DNA of 64,000 nucleotides from Delftia sp. PS-11 (lineage in GTDB: Bacteria > Pseudomonadota > Gammaproteobacteria > Burkholderiales > Burkholderiaceae_C), in the NCBI RefSeq assembly GCF_029870285.1, contig NZ_JACSYA010000010.1, positions 62,001 to 126,000 on the forward strand, read 5' to 3'. Position 1 is the stretch's first letter; the number at the start of each line of letters is the position of its first letter. Positions 9,858-18,205 of this stretch are shown piece by piece. The notes beneath the pieces are model-generated. The model saw nothing but the letters and a program-made list of their open reading frames with translations. It was not told where the DNA came from and made no database searches. Both the position numbers and the translations under genes were made by a program.

Positions 9858-11801
9858 TCACTGCGCAGAGGCGCGCGCCTCACACCATTCGCGCCAGATA
9901 TCACGCCACGCGGATTCCAGGCTGCGTGTGAACATCTGCGCCACTTGGGCATTCTGCCGGGCCACCTGGGCAGGCAACATCCGGCGCAGGCGGGCCAGTT
10001 CGTCTGGCTGGCCGCTCCAGCGCACGGCCTGTGCGACATAGGCATCGATGTCAGGGCTGCAGAAATCGGACAGGCCATAGGCGCGCATAGCTGCCTCGCC
10101 CGCACGCGAGATGGCACTGTCGCTGTGCAAAACGATGGTGGGCACCCCCATGGCGACCGCATGCAAAGTGGTGGTGCCGCCGTTGTAGGGGAAGGTGTCA
10201 AGCATCAGGTCGATGCGTGCGTGCAGGTCCAGATACCCTTGCAGCGGCAATCGCTCCACAAACACCAGCCGCTGCGCCTCCACGCCATGAGCGTGCATGT
10301 GCGCACGGACTTTTTCGGCATACAGGTCTGTCGCATTGCCCAGCAACAGCCGCGCCGATGGCGCCTGCACGAGAATGCGGGCCCAGGTATCGAGCACCTC
10401 CAGCGTGACCTTGGAAGGATTGTGCAGACAGCCGAAGGTGAAGGGTTCTCCTTGCAGGCAAGGCAGATCCGGGAATACCGGCAGTTGGTCATCCATGGCG
10501 AAAGCAGCGGCGGCAGACAGGCGCAGCAGGCGTTCGCTGTTGAACCTCTCCGTCATACCCTCTGGGTCCAGGCTGTGGTCGGTGATGCGCCAATCCATGG
10601 CTGTCAGGCCCGTCGTGGACTGATAACCCAGCCATGTCATCTGTATGGGCGCAGGCTTGCGCGCGAAGACAGGCAGGCGGTTGTGGGCCGTGTGTCCGGA
10701 CAAATCCACCAAAATATCGATGCCACGCTGCTGGATGTCGGCAAACAGGTCTGCATCGCTACAGCCTGCGCAATCGATCCAGTGATCTGCCTGCTTTTTC
10801 AGGCGCAGCGTATGTTCATCGGTAATCTGGTTATTGTAAAAGCAGAATATTTCAAAATTCTCGTGATCATGGCTATTGAGCACAGGCTCAATGAAGAAGC
10901 GCAGGGCATGGTCACAGAAGTCACCTGACACATAGCCGATGCGCAACCGCCTGGAGGGGTCTGGCATGTTCTGGTGCACAGGCCAGAATGGCTTGCAAGG
11001 CTCTTCAAAGATCCTGGCATAGCGCTGGTGCTCCATGAATTTCTGCCCGATATCCACATCCGAAGCAGACTGCAACAGAAAAAGATAGTTGCTGAAAAAT
11101 TCCGGAACAGCAGCATTGATGTCAATCGCTTTTCTCGCATACAACAGAGCCTTTTCCAGTTCACCGCTTTGCCGGTAAGCCACCCCCAGGTTGGCCAATA
11201 TATCTGCTGACCCTGGCATGAATTGCAATGCATGCAGATAATGGATAATCGCCGCCTCGCTTTCATGCATATGAAACAGCAGATTGGCATGATAGAGCCG
11301 GTATTCAAAGCGATCCGGATCACGCTCCACAGCCTGATGCGTGATCTGCAACGCCTCCTGCGCAGCCCCCAGCCGTAGCAGCAGTTGCAAAAAATCAGGG
11401 TAGACCGGCATGAAATCGGGGCGAATCTCCAGCAGCCTGCGCCAGCTGCCAGCCGCTTCCTGTGCAAGTCCCACAGCCAGTTGCGCCCGACCCAGCAGAA
11501 ACCATGCATCGGGGCTTTGAGGCAAAAGCCGGGCGGCCTTGGTCAGGTCCGCCAAGGCTTTTTTGGGCCGACCAGCTTCCAGGGCGCTGAAGCCCAACCC
11601 GACCAACAGGGATGGCTCACCAGGACTGGCAGCAATCGCCTGCTCGTAAAGCTGGATGGCATCCTCCCATCGCTCCTGGGCAACCGCCTGGCTGGCCTGC
11701 GACCGAAAATCCTGAATTGGAGCAGTTTTTTTCTGCACCGAAGGCGTGGCGGAATCTTTACCACTCCATTTTTCCAGCAATTTACCCAAGAATTTTTTCA
11801 T
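9858..11801 (-). CDS. TPR protein with SPINDLY/O-GlcNAc-transferase-like (GT41) domain
   Basis: A 647-residue protein. Residues about 35-250 are TPR repeats (WEDAIQLYEQAIAASPGEPS and PGSADILANLGVAYRQSGEL are typical units). Residues about 285-640 form the two-lobed GT41 catalytic part: RIGYVSGDFCDHALRFF, DILVDLSGHTAHNRLPVFA, PIQMTWLGYQSTTGL, FGCLHNPSKVTLEVLDTWA and IDLMLDTFPYNGGTTTLHA are hallmark blocks, the last near the nucleotide-sugar site. Bacterial GT41 enzymes add sugars to Ser/Thr, for example on flagellins and adhesins. Facing pilA and sharing its terminator region, it is a good candidate for a pilin glycosyltransferase; that role is inference. Codon use is more AT-rich than in its neighbours, mostly in the TPR half. 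Confidence 0.9.
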   Translation of the reverse strand: MKKFLGKLLEKWSGKDSATPSVQKKTAPIQDFRSQASQAVAQERWEDAIQLYEQAIAASPGEPSLLVGLGFSALEAGRPKKALADLTKAARLLPQSPDAWFLLGRAQLAVGLAQEAAGSWRRLLEIRPDFMPVYPDFLQLLLRLGAAQEALQITHQAVERDPDRFEYRLYHANLLFHMHESEAAIIHYLHALQFMPGSADILANLGVAYRQSGELEKALLYARKAIDINAAVPEFFSNYLFLLQSASDVDIGQKFMEHQRYARIFEEPCKPFWPVHQNMPDPSRRLRIGYVSGDFCDHALRFFIEPVLNSHDHENFEIFCFYNNQITDEHTLRLKKQADHWIDCAGCSDADLFADIQQRGIDILVDLSGHTAHNRLPVFARKPAPIQMTWLGYQSTTGLTAMDWRITDHSLDPEGMTERFNSERLLRLSAAAAFAMDDQLPVFPDLPCLQGEPFTFGCLHNPSKVTLEVLDTWARILVQAPSARLLLGNATDLYAEKVRAHMHAHGVEAQRLVFVERLPLQGYLDLHARIDLMLDTFPYNGGTTTLHAVAMGVPTIVLHSDSAISRAGEAAMRAYGLSDFCSPDIDAYVAQAVRWSGQPDELARLRRMLPAQVARQNAQVAQMFTRSLESAWRDIWREWCEARASAQ

Positions 11802-11817
11802 GAAAAATCCACATCAG

Positions 11818-12114
11818 TTATTGCATTTGCATCAGCAGCCAGTCCGTCAGCTGATTGGCATATGCTTCCGGGCACCCTGCATCACGCAAAGACCAGAGAA
11901 ATGCATTGGCAAGCTGGCTGCGCTGGTAGAAATTCAGCTTGTTTTCCAGCTTGAATTTCTGTACCAGCCTGTCCGCCTTGGTCAAGGTTTTTTGTGCTTT
12001 CTCCATGAATTTTGAGTCCTTCTTCATTTGAGAAGAATTCAAATCTTTCATGATGACGGATGCCAGCTCCTTGCCAAATTTCTTGACATGACTGGTCTTG
12101 AAAAAACTCAACAT
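11818..12114 (-). CDS. Small lysine-rich hypothetical protein upstream of the GT41 gene
   Basis: A 98-residue protein of no family I recognise. The first half is basic and helical (KKFGKELASVIMKDL, then MKKDSKFMEKAQKTLTKADRL), the second half more hydrophobic and aromatic, ending in an acidic/Gln/Met tail. There is no signal peptide or membrane helix. An AAGGA site stands 8 nt before ATG. The GT41 gene starts only 16 bp downstream on the same strand, so the two are almost certainly translated from one message. The gene is visibly AT-rich (roughly half GC) against high-GC neighbours, a sign of transfer or relaxed codon use. It could be an accessory protein or acceptor for the glycosyltransferase, which is speculation. 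Confidence 0.75.
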   Translation of the reverse strand: MLSFFKTSHVKKFGKELASVIMKDLNSSQMKKDSKFMEKAQKTLTKADRLVQKFKLENKLNFYQRSQLANAFLWSLRDAGCPEAYANQLTDWLLMQMQ

Positions 12115-12151
12115 TTACTTGTTCCTTATTTGGATACGATCTTGTACTGCC

Positions 12152-12625
12152 TCAATACCACGATGAACCCGTCTTGCCCCCGTGCTTTTCCAGCACCCGC
12201 ACGCCCTCCATCACCATGTGCTTGTCCACGGCCTTGCACATGTCATAGATGGTGAGCAGGGCTACCTGTACGGCGGCGAGGGCTTCCATTTCCACGCCGG
12301 TGGGCCCGACGGTCTCCACGGTGGCAAGGCAGCGCACGGCGTGCGCCTCGGGCAGCAGTTCGAAGTCGACGGCCACGCGGGTCAGTGCCAGCGGATGGCA
12401 CAGCGGGATCAGGTCGCTGGTTTTCTTGGCGGCCATGATGCCGGCGATGCGGGCAATGCCAAGTACATCGCCCTTCTTGGCCGTGCCGCTGCGCACGATG
12501 TCCAGGGTGGCTGGCTGCATGGTGATGCGGCCTTCGGCGATGGCGGTGCGGCGGGTGGCGGGCTTGGCGCCGACATCGACCATGTGGGCCTGGCCCTGGG
12601 CGTCGAAATGGGTGAGGGAAGACAT
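12152..12625 (-). CDS. moaC: Cyclic pyranopterin monophosphate synthase
   Basis: MoaC, 157 residues, forms cyclic pyranopterin monophosphate in molybdenum cofactor synthesis. Conserved stretches are [18 protein letters not shown], the [15 protein letters not shown] segment with the active-site His, [11 protein letters not shown] and [14 protein letters not shown] with catalytic Lys and Asp, and the C-terminal GGKTGSSWY. The start at 12625 has GCAGGAG upstream; a frame extension of five codons is less likely. No other moa gene is near. The 98-residue gene follows after 37 bp on the same strand. Confidence 0.96.
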   Translation of the reverse strand: MSSLTHFDAQGQAHMVDVGAKPATRRTAIAEGRITMQPATLDIVRSGTAKKGDVLGIARIAGIMAAKKTSDLIPLCHPLALTRVAVDFELLPEAHAVRCLATVETVGPTGVEMEALAAVQVALLTIYDMCKAVDKHMVMEGVRVLEKHGGKTGSSWY

Positions 12626-12759
12626 GAAAAACTCCTGCAAATGCGCCAGAGGCTGATGGCGGACGGCCAGCGCTGCGTGAACGTTTGGCGAACCGAGGCA
12701 TCATAGTGGGGTGTTCCACCGCCGTGCGCCCCGGCCAGGGCCCGGTCCATTGCCTGCCC

Positions 12760-14400
12760 ATGCGCCCACCCCGCCTGACCACACGCATTGCCCGCAGCTT
12801 TCAGCTGCTGGCCACATGCGCAGCCCTTGCGCTGCATGCCCCTGCCCCGGTCCATGCCCAGCCGCGTCTGCCCACGCTGGGCGATGGCGCGGCCACGACG
12901 ACCAGTGACGAGCGGCGCCTGGGCGACCGCATCATCCGTGAGCTGTACCGCGACCCGGACTACATCGATGATCCCGTGCTGCAGGAGTATGTGGAGGGCA
13001 TCTGGCAGTACCTGGTGGATGCTGCGCGCACGCGCGGCGAGCTGTCGCCGGAGCTGGAGGAGCGCTTTGCCTGGGAGATCCTGCTGGGGCGCGACCGCAC
13101 GGTCAATGCCTTTGCCCTTCCGGGCGGCTACCTGGGGGTGCATCTGGGCCTGATCGGCGTGGTCAGTTCGCGCGACGAGCTGGCCTCGGTGCTGGCGCAC
13201 GAGCTGAGCCACGTCACGCAGCGCCACATCGCACGGCTGATCGCCCAGCAGGGAAAGCAGACGCCGCTGATGATCGGCTCGATGATCCTGGGTGCGCTGG
13301 CGGCCAGCCGCAGCCCCGATGCAGCCATGGCCATGATGATGGGCGGACAGGCGCTGGCGGTGCAGAACCAGCTCAATTTCTCGCGCGACATGGAGCGCGA
13401 GGCGGACCGCATGGGCTATGGCCTGATGGCGCCTGCAGGCTTTGCGCCCCAGGGCTTTGTGACGATGTTCGACAAGCTGCAGCAGGCCAACCGGCTCAAT
13501 GACAATGGCAGCTGGCCTTATCTGCGCAGCCACCCGCTGACCACGGAGCGCATGGCCGACATGCATTCGCGCCTGCCGCGCGGCGTTGCGCCAGCGCCCG
13601 CGCCTTCGATGGAGCATGTGATGATGGCTGCCCGTGCCCGCGTGCTGTCGCGTCCTGGCGTGGATGTGCTGCGCCAGTGGGCGCTGCAGCCACGCTCGAC
13701 CAGCTTTGGCAGCCTGCCGGCCACACAGCAGGTGGCCCAGTTGTACGCAGCGGCGCTCAGCGCCGTGCAGTTGCGGGACTGGCCCCAGGCACGCGAGATG
13801 GCGCAGCGCCTGCTGGCGGCCACGGCTGCCAATGCCGACGGACTGCGCCAGGCCAGATTGCTGCAGGCCGAGCTGGAACTCGCAGCAGGACAGCCTGCCG
13901 CAGCCCTGCAGGCCTTGCCTGCTGTGCAAGCCTCCGCCTCGTCGCCATTGCCTGCTGCCGCACCGGATGCGCCAGCCGCCGACCATGCCAGCGGCCCCAG
14001 CCTGGCGACCATCAGTGTGCGCGAGAGCCGGGCTGCACGGCGGCCCGAGTTGCTGCTGCGCACCCAGATTCTGCTGCGTGAGCAGGGGGCAGCCAGCATG
14101 GCAGGCCCCCTGCAGACCTGGGTCACGGAGCATCCGCGCGATGCCACGGCATGGCAGTTGCTGGCCCAGGTCTGGAGGGAGCAGGGGCAGGATTTGCGTG
14201 CGCTGCGCGCCGAGGCCGAGGTGCAGGTGGTGCGCTACGACTATCCGGCGGCCGTGGACCGGCTCAAGGCCGCGCAGGATCTGGCGCGCAGAAAGGGCGC
14301 CACGGCGGACTACATCGATGCGTCCATCGTGGACACGCGGCTGCGCGCGGTGCAGGAGCTGCTCAGCGAGCAGCTACGGGAAAAGGCGCGCGAGAAGTGA
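12760..14400 (+). CDS. Periplasmic M48 metalloprotease with TPR repeats (BepA/YfgC-like)
   Basis: About 546 residues with a cleavable signal peptide (hydrophobic core LLATCAALALHAPA, then VHAQ). The M48 domain has the zinc site VLAHELSHVTQRH and the third ligand in MEREADRMGYGLM. Residues about 300-546 hold TPR-like helical pairs, as in BepA, which degrades or assists outer-membrane proteins stuck at the BAM complex. MRPPRLTTRIARSFQ is chosen as start because it directly precedes the signal peptide; the frame is open from a TTG at 12685. The 3' end overlaps the next, convergent gene by 27 bp. Confidence 0.9.
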   Translation: MRPPRLTTRIARSFQLLATCAALALHAPAPVHAQPRLPTLGDGAATTTSDERRLGDRIIRELYRDPDYIDDPVLQEYVEGIWQYLVDAARTRGELSPELEERFAWEILLGRDRTVNAFALPGGYLGVHLGLIGVVSSRDELASVLAHELSHVTQRHIARLIAQQGKQTPLMIGSMILGALAASRSPDAAMAMMMGGQALAVQNQLNFSRDMEREADRMGYGLMAPAGFAPQGFVTMFDKLQQANRLNDNGSWPYLRSHPLTTERMADMHSRLPRGVAPAPAPSMEHVMMAARARVLSRPGVDVLRQWALQPRSTSFGSLPATQQVAQLYAAALSAVQLRDWPQAREMAQRLLAATAANADGLRQARLLQAELELAAGQPAAALQALPAVQASASSPLPAAAPDAPAADHASGPSLATISVRESRAARRPELLLRTQILLREQGAASMAGPLQTWVTEHPRDATAWQLLAQVWREQGQDLRALRAEAEVQVVRYDYPAAVDRLKAAQDLARRKGATADYIDASIVDTRLRAVQELLSEQLREKAREK

Positions 14401-14721
14401 CTCAATGACCAGACCGAGCAGCGAATAGATCAGCGCCCCCAGCATCGCAGCCCAGAAGCCCGTGACGTGAAAGCCGGTCAGGATGCCCGATGCCATCCAG
14501 AACATCAGTCCGTTGACGACGAAGAGAAACAATCCGACGGTCACGATGGTTACAGGCAGGGTCAGCACCACGAGCACGGGGCGCAGCACGGCGTTGAGCA
14601 GCCCGATGACCAGTGCCGCGATCATGGCCGAGCCGAAGCTGTTGACCTGCACGCCGCCATACAGATAGGCCACGGTCAGCAGGGCGACAGCGCTGAGCAG
14701 CCATTTGGCCAGAAGTTTCAT
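14374..14721 (-). CDS. Small four-helix membrane protein, phage-holin/YvlD family
   Basis: A 115-residue protein, almost wholly hydrophobic, with four membrane helices (about residues 5-22, 28-50, 55-75, 85-110). The pattern NSFGSAMIAALVIGLLNAVLRPVLVVLTLP followed by TVGLFLFVVNGLMFW is typical of the chromosomal 4-TMS phage-holin-like/DUF360 (YvlD) family, whose role is not known and is not lysis. The start MKLLAKW is taken over an upstream in-frame codon. It overlaps the 3' end of the M48 protease gene. Confidence 0.85.
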   Translation of the reverse strand: MKLLAKWLLSAVALLTVAYLYGGVQVNSFGSAMIAALVIGLLNAVLRPVLVVLTLPVTIVTVGLFLFVVNGLMFWMASGILTGFHVTGFWAAMLGALIYSLLGLVIESLLARLFP

Positions 14722-14826
14722 GCAGCCAGCATAGCAGCGGCGGCGCGCCACAGGTTGCGGTGGCGCAGGGAAATCATTGCTTGCCGGGGGCTGCCTGCGG
14801 CATGGCCGGCAGCCCCCGGACAGGCG

Positions 14827-15285
14827 TCAAAGCATGGCTTCTTCGAAAACCAGTCCCATGAGGGCGCCGATAGCGGCCAGCGTGCCCGGCAGGTTCCAGC
14901 GGCGGCCCAGCGGTGCGGCAGGCGCCACGGCAGGTGCAGCGGCTTCCTGCTTGGGACGGCGGGCATCGATGATCTGGGCCGCGCCATGGGTTTGCTGCAG
15001 CTGTGCAACCAGGTCTGCCAGCGGCCCCTTGGCCAGCACCTGTGTGACCTGGCAGCCGCTGGCTCCGAACGCGGGCACCAGTTGGGCGAACAGTTTGTCG
15101 GCCCATTTGCCGCGCCAGCTTTCGCGGGCGCTGTGGCTGACCCACTTGCTCACGCGGTGGGTGATGCGCGGCGCGCAGGCCACCAGCAGCCAGTGTGAAG
15201 ACTGGGCCTGCGGCGAAGCCGCAAGGGCCCGGACCACAGGCAGGGCGTAGGCGGCGTCATCCACGTAGATGATGATGGGTTTCAA
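14827..15285 (-). CDS. Hypothetical protein with C-terminal membrane anchor, TTG start
   Basis: About 152 residues. The start is probably TTG at 15285: AAGGA lies 6 nt upstream and gives MKPIIIYVDDAAYALPVVRALAA; the frame is open 12 codons further back. The N-terminal half looks like an alpha/beta fold with a nucleotide-binding-like or universal-stress-like layout (beta strand IIIYVDDAAYA, helix, strand SHWLLVACAP). A Pro/Ala linker then leads to one membrane helix near the C-terminus (LPGTLAAIGALMGLVFEEAML). I recognise no named family. A DNA hairpin GGGTGGC-ATCA-GCCACCC lies just upstream at 15332-15349. Confidence 0.65.
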   Translation of the reverse strand: MKPIIIYVDDAAYALPVVRALAASPQAQSSHWLLVACAPRITHRVSKWVSHSARESWRGKWADKLFAQLVPAFGASGCQVTQVLAKGPLADLVAQLQQTHGAAQIIDARRPKQEAAAPAVAPAAPLGRRWNLPGTLAAIGALMGLVFEEAML

Positions 15286-15331
15286 AGCGAGTCCTTGTCG
15301 AACCAGGTTGTCGGAAAGCAAAAGAAGCGGG

Positions 15332-15349
15332 GGGTGGCATCAGCCACCC
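15332..15349 (-). terminator. Possible weak terminator after the second TerC gene
   Basis: A perfect 7-bp inverted repeat GGGTGGC / GCCACCC with an ATCA loop. Read on the minus strand it is followed by CCCGCTTCTTTTGC, a discontinuous T-rich stretch. It lies between the second TerC gene and the TTG-start gene, both on the minus strand. Confidence 0.45.
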
Positions 15350-15424
15350 TTGTCTTGCATTGTCGCGAACCGGGGCGAGCGGCATGCAAGCCCAACCCGC
15401 CACCGGCCTCAACTTTTCCGGCGA

Positions 15425-16168
15425 TCAGGCGCCATGCGCGTTGCCGGCGTTGGCAGACGCGCGGCGCGAGGCGACGAACTTGCCCAGAGCCAGCACGATC
15501 AGGGCACCGGCCACGCTGGCACCGTACTTGAGCATGTCGGACTGGGGCAGCTTGACCATCCAGAGCCACTTGTCGGTGTTGGCAAAGACGGGGTCGGTCA
15601 CCAGCATGCCGCCAGCAATCCAGCCCAGCAGCATGCCGCCGGCCACGATGATGATGGGGAAGCGCTCCATGAGCTTGATCACCAGTTGCGAGCCCCAGAC
15701 GATGATGGGGATGGAGATCAGCAGACCCAGCACGACCAGCAGCATCTGGTGCTCGCCCGAGTTCTGGGCAGCTCCTGCGATGGCGATCACGTTGTCCACG
15801 CTCATGACCAGGTCGGCGACGATGATGGTCTTGATGGCGGCCAGCAGCTTGTCGCTGCCCTCGATGTTGTCATGCCCTTCTTCGTCGGGGGCGATCAGCT
15901 TGATGCCGATCCACACCAGCAGCAGGGCGCCGACGAATTTCAGGAATGGCAGGGCCAGCAGGGTCATCGCGAAAGCGATCAGGATGACGCGCAGGATGAT
16001 GGCGCCCGCCGTACCGTAGATGATGCCTTTCTTGCGCTGCTCGGCAGGCAGCTTGCGGCAGGCCAGCGCGATGACGACGGCGTTGTCGCCACCCAGCAGG
16101 ATGTCGATGATGATGATTTGGCCCAGGGCCACCCAGAATGGGGCGTGAGTCAGAAAGTCCAAGTCCAT
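15425..16168 (-). CDS. TerC-family integral membrane protein, second paralogue
   Basis: A 247-residue membrane protein with around seven helices, starting MDLDFLTHAPFWVALGQ. It has the family motifs IIIIDILLGGDNAVVIALACRKLP and IIVADLVMSVDNVIAIAGAAQ, an acidic cytosolic loop (APDEEGHDNIEGSD) and IKLMERFPIIIVAGGMLLGW. It shares SGDNAVVIALA-type and MERFP segments with the protein at 6387-7079 but is longer by a C-terminal helix pair. Likely metal handling at the inner membrane. I looked for a yybP-ykoY riboswitch in the long leader and did not find one. Confidence 0.9.
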   Translation of the reverse strand: MDLDFLTHAPFWVALGQIIIIDILLGGDNAVVIALACRKLPAEQRKKGIIYGTAGAIILRVILIAFAMTLLALPFLKFVGALLLVWIGIKLIAPDEEGHDNIEGSDKLLAAIKTIIVADLVMSVDNVIAIAGAAQNSGEHQMLLVVLGLLISIPIIVWGSQLVIKLMERFPIIIVAGGMLLGWIAGGMLVTDPVFANTDKWLWMVKLPQSDMLKYGASVAGALIVLALGKFVASRRASANAGNAHGA

Positions 16169-16658
16169 AAGGTTCTCGCTGTTGAGTACAACCGATGGCG
16201 GGGTCTTGCGGATCGAAGACTTCGCCACCGGCCCAGAAAGACCGATGCAACGCCGCAGCGCTTACCCGGGCAAGGACATGCCTGGCACAGGGGAGCACCT
16301 TGATCGACCGTCATCAGGTCCATCAAAGGTCTTGCTCGGCAAGGCTGCATATGCAGCCTGCCCGGAAGGCCGGAAGCTTGCGCTTCGTATTGACGACCAT
16401 TCCGATACCAGTGCCATGGCTTGCAAAATTCAGCCATGCCCGGCAGAGAGCTACTCCCCTTCGAACGCACGGATTGCAACACAAAGCCTGCAAGGCGCGC
16501 AAGTGCAAAAACCCTTTTTTCTCACAGGCACCTTGAAGGCAAGGTCTTTGAAATCGTTGCGCACTCCTTTCTTGATGCTATTTATTTAGCAGCAACCTTG
16601 ATCCGCGTGGAGTGTTGCCACGCGACTTATCATCACTTTCCCTGCCTGTTGCCTGCCA
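16169..16658. other. Intergenic region between divergent TerC and DUF3717 genes
   Basis: 490 bp without a supported gene. It holds the divergent promoters. The part near 16490-16620 is AT-richer (T-runs and a TATTTATTTAG stretch) and is the likely promoter side for the plus-strand gene. A TGCATATGCA palindrome is at 16347-16356. I see no known RNA element. Confidence 0.5.
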
Positions 16659-17090
16659 ATGACCACACTGCACATCACCGATATCGAGGCTGCCATCAAC
16701 TACTGGCGCGCGCGCGCTCCGTCACCGGACGGCGTGCTGCTCAGTCCCGAAGTAAGGGCGCTGGCCGAGGTCTATGCACTGATGATCTTCTGGCATGAAA
16801 GCGAGGTACAGGTTGAGGGCTTTCCCTCGCATGCCATGGCGGCCTGGCTGGCCTGGTACGACACCACGCCGGATACGCCCTGCATTGCGATTTGCTCGAC
16901 CAGCCAGGGCGATGAAAAATGCAAGGGCTGCGGACGCAGCTTCGACGAGGTGCAGCTGTGGACAGCGATGGAGCCTGCGGAAAAACGTGCTGTTTGGCAC
17001 AGAATAACGACAGAAGGCGACTCCTGGCGCTTCACCCGCTATGCCGAACGCGCGGCCGAGCGGCGTCAGCCGCCGCACAGTACGCGCTGA
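16659..17090 (+). CDS. DUF3717-DUF1289 protein
   Basis: 143 residues. The N-terminal half (ITDIEAAINYWRAR through AEVYALMIFWH) matches the small DUF3717 helical module known from Burkholderiales. The C-terminal half has TPCIAICSTSQGDEKCKGCGRSFDEVQLW, the four-cysteine pattern of DUF1289 (YdhL-like), which probably binds zinc or an Fe-S centre. The modules are usually seen as separate small proteins, so this is a fusion joining a helical module and a metal-binding module. No function is known. It is transcribed alone, divergent from the TerC gene. Confidence 0.85.
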   Translation: MTTLHITDIEAAINYWRARAPSPDGVLLSPEVRALAEVYALMIFWHESEVQVEGFPSHAMAAWLAWYDTTPDTPCIAICSTSQGDEKCKGCGRSFDEVQLWTAMEPAEKRAVWHRITTEGDSWRFTRYAERAAERRQPPHSTR

Positions 17091-17571
17091 TGGCGTGATA
17101 TCGCACTGCAGGGGTGCGATGTTGCAGCCCTTATAAGATGGTGCCAGACCCACCGTTTCTGCATGCACTATCCACACGCTCTGCACTGCCGCGCCATCCC
17201 GCTGCGCAGTCCCGCTCTTGCAGCGGGAAGGGCCTGTGTGCCCGCAGGCCGGGCATGGCCTGCCGTGGCAGGCCGCCTGCGCGAGCGCGATGCCGCGCGG
17301 CTCCATATCGGTCCCCGACAGGCCGCACGGCCCTGATGCGCTGCCCTGCGCGGAACCGGGCAGCGCCATGCGCATGACTCCGCACCCCTCCCCCGTCTTC
17401 GCGGGTAGTTGCCGCCATTGGCCGTTGCACGCCATGGCGGTCTGGTATCCCCATGCATGGGCACGGCCTGGCTGTGCCTGTGGAGCGAGCATTGCCGTGT
17501 CCTGTCTTGCCCTGGCCCCTGCAGGCCTTTCCTATCCCCTTTGGTCCAGAACACGCCGCCTGCTGGGCGCG
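17091..17571. other. Intergenic or uncertain 5' region before the GNAT-like gene
   Basis: About 480 bp. The frame of the following gene is open through much of it (from 17218), but the translated sequence is low-complexity Cys/Pro/His-rich and unlike protein. A 7-bp inverted repeat ATCGCAC / GTGCGAT lies at 17100-17120, just after the previous stop. No other gene is supported. Confidence 0.45.
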
Positions 17572-18192
17572 ATGCTGCCGCGCCCGGTGGCTGCGGCACC
17601 CGCGCCTGCAGCCCATGTGAGCGAGCTGCGCATCGACGTGATGCTGCCCCTGGTCGAGGGCGAGCTGGAGGCCATCTACGAGCGCCTGTACCAGCCTGGC
17701 AGCAAGCTGCAGGGCCTGGAGCGCAGGCCGCTGCATGACCCGCAGTTCGAGCTGCACTGGCGCGAAGCCGATGGACAGTGGTTTGCCTATGTGGAGGACC
17801 GGGCCTGCCGCTGCCTGGCGGGCTATACGGTGTTCAACCGGCTGGTCGAGGTGGACCGGCGCACGGACCGCCATGTGCGTTCGCCGCACTCGCGGTTTGC
17901 GCCGCGCTACCAGCGCCGGGGCATTGCCAGCGCGGTCTACCGTTCGGTGCTGGATGCCGGCATCTGCCTGGTCAGCGGTGCGCGCCAGTCACCGGGCGCC
18001 CATGGGCTGTGGAACCACCTGGCGCGGCGCTACGACAGCCGCTATGTGGAGATTCTCGCGGCCAAGGCGCTGCTGCACCTGGGCAGCGAGGTGGCGCCGC
18101 AGCGCATGGACCGGCTGTCCACGCGCCGCATGCTGCTGGGCGCGGGCTGGACGCTGGAATCTTTCGCCCAGGCCGTGCGCATGCAGCTTTGA
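17572..18192 (+). CDS. GNAT-like acetyltransferase (uncertain start)
   Basis: About 206 residues from ATG 17572. The core, from VSELRIDVMLPLVEGELEAIYERLY to the end, shows a GNAT-like pattern: a motif A-like segment YQRRGIASAVYRSVLDAG, preceded by strands (GQWFAYVEDRACRCLAGYTVFNRL) and followed by a helix-rich C-terminus. It may acetylate a small molecule or belong to a GNAT-fold family of unknown role. No good ribosome-binding site marks a start and the frame is open another 118 codons upstream, so the 5' end is a guess. No operon partner; yaeQ is convergent. Confidence 0.6.
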   Translation: MLPRPVAAAPAPAAHVSELRIDVMLPLVEGELEAIYERLYQPGSKLQGLERRPLHDPQFELHWREADGQWFAYVEDRACRCLAGYTVFNRLVEVDRRTDRHVRSPHSRFAPRYQRRGIASAVYRSVLDAGICLVSGARQSPGAHGLWNHLARRYDSRYVEILAAKALLHLGSEVAPQRMDRLSTRRMLLGAGWTLESFAQAVRMQL

Positions 18193-18205
18193 GCCTGCGC
18201 CAGGC

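Noticed and set aside
16169..16658. Search for a yybP-ykoY manganese riboswitch before the second TerC gene
   Set aside because: Its conserved cores were not found on the minus strand; only scattered GC-rich palindromes are visible.
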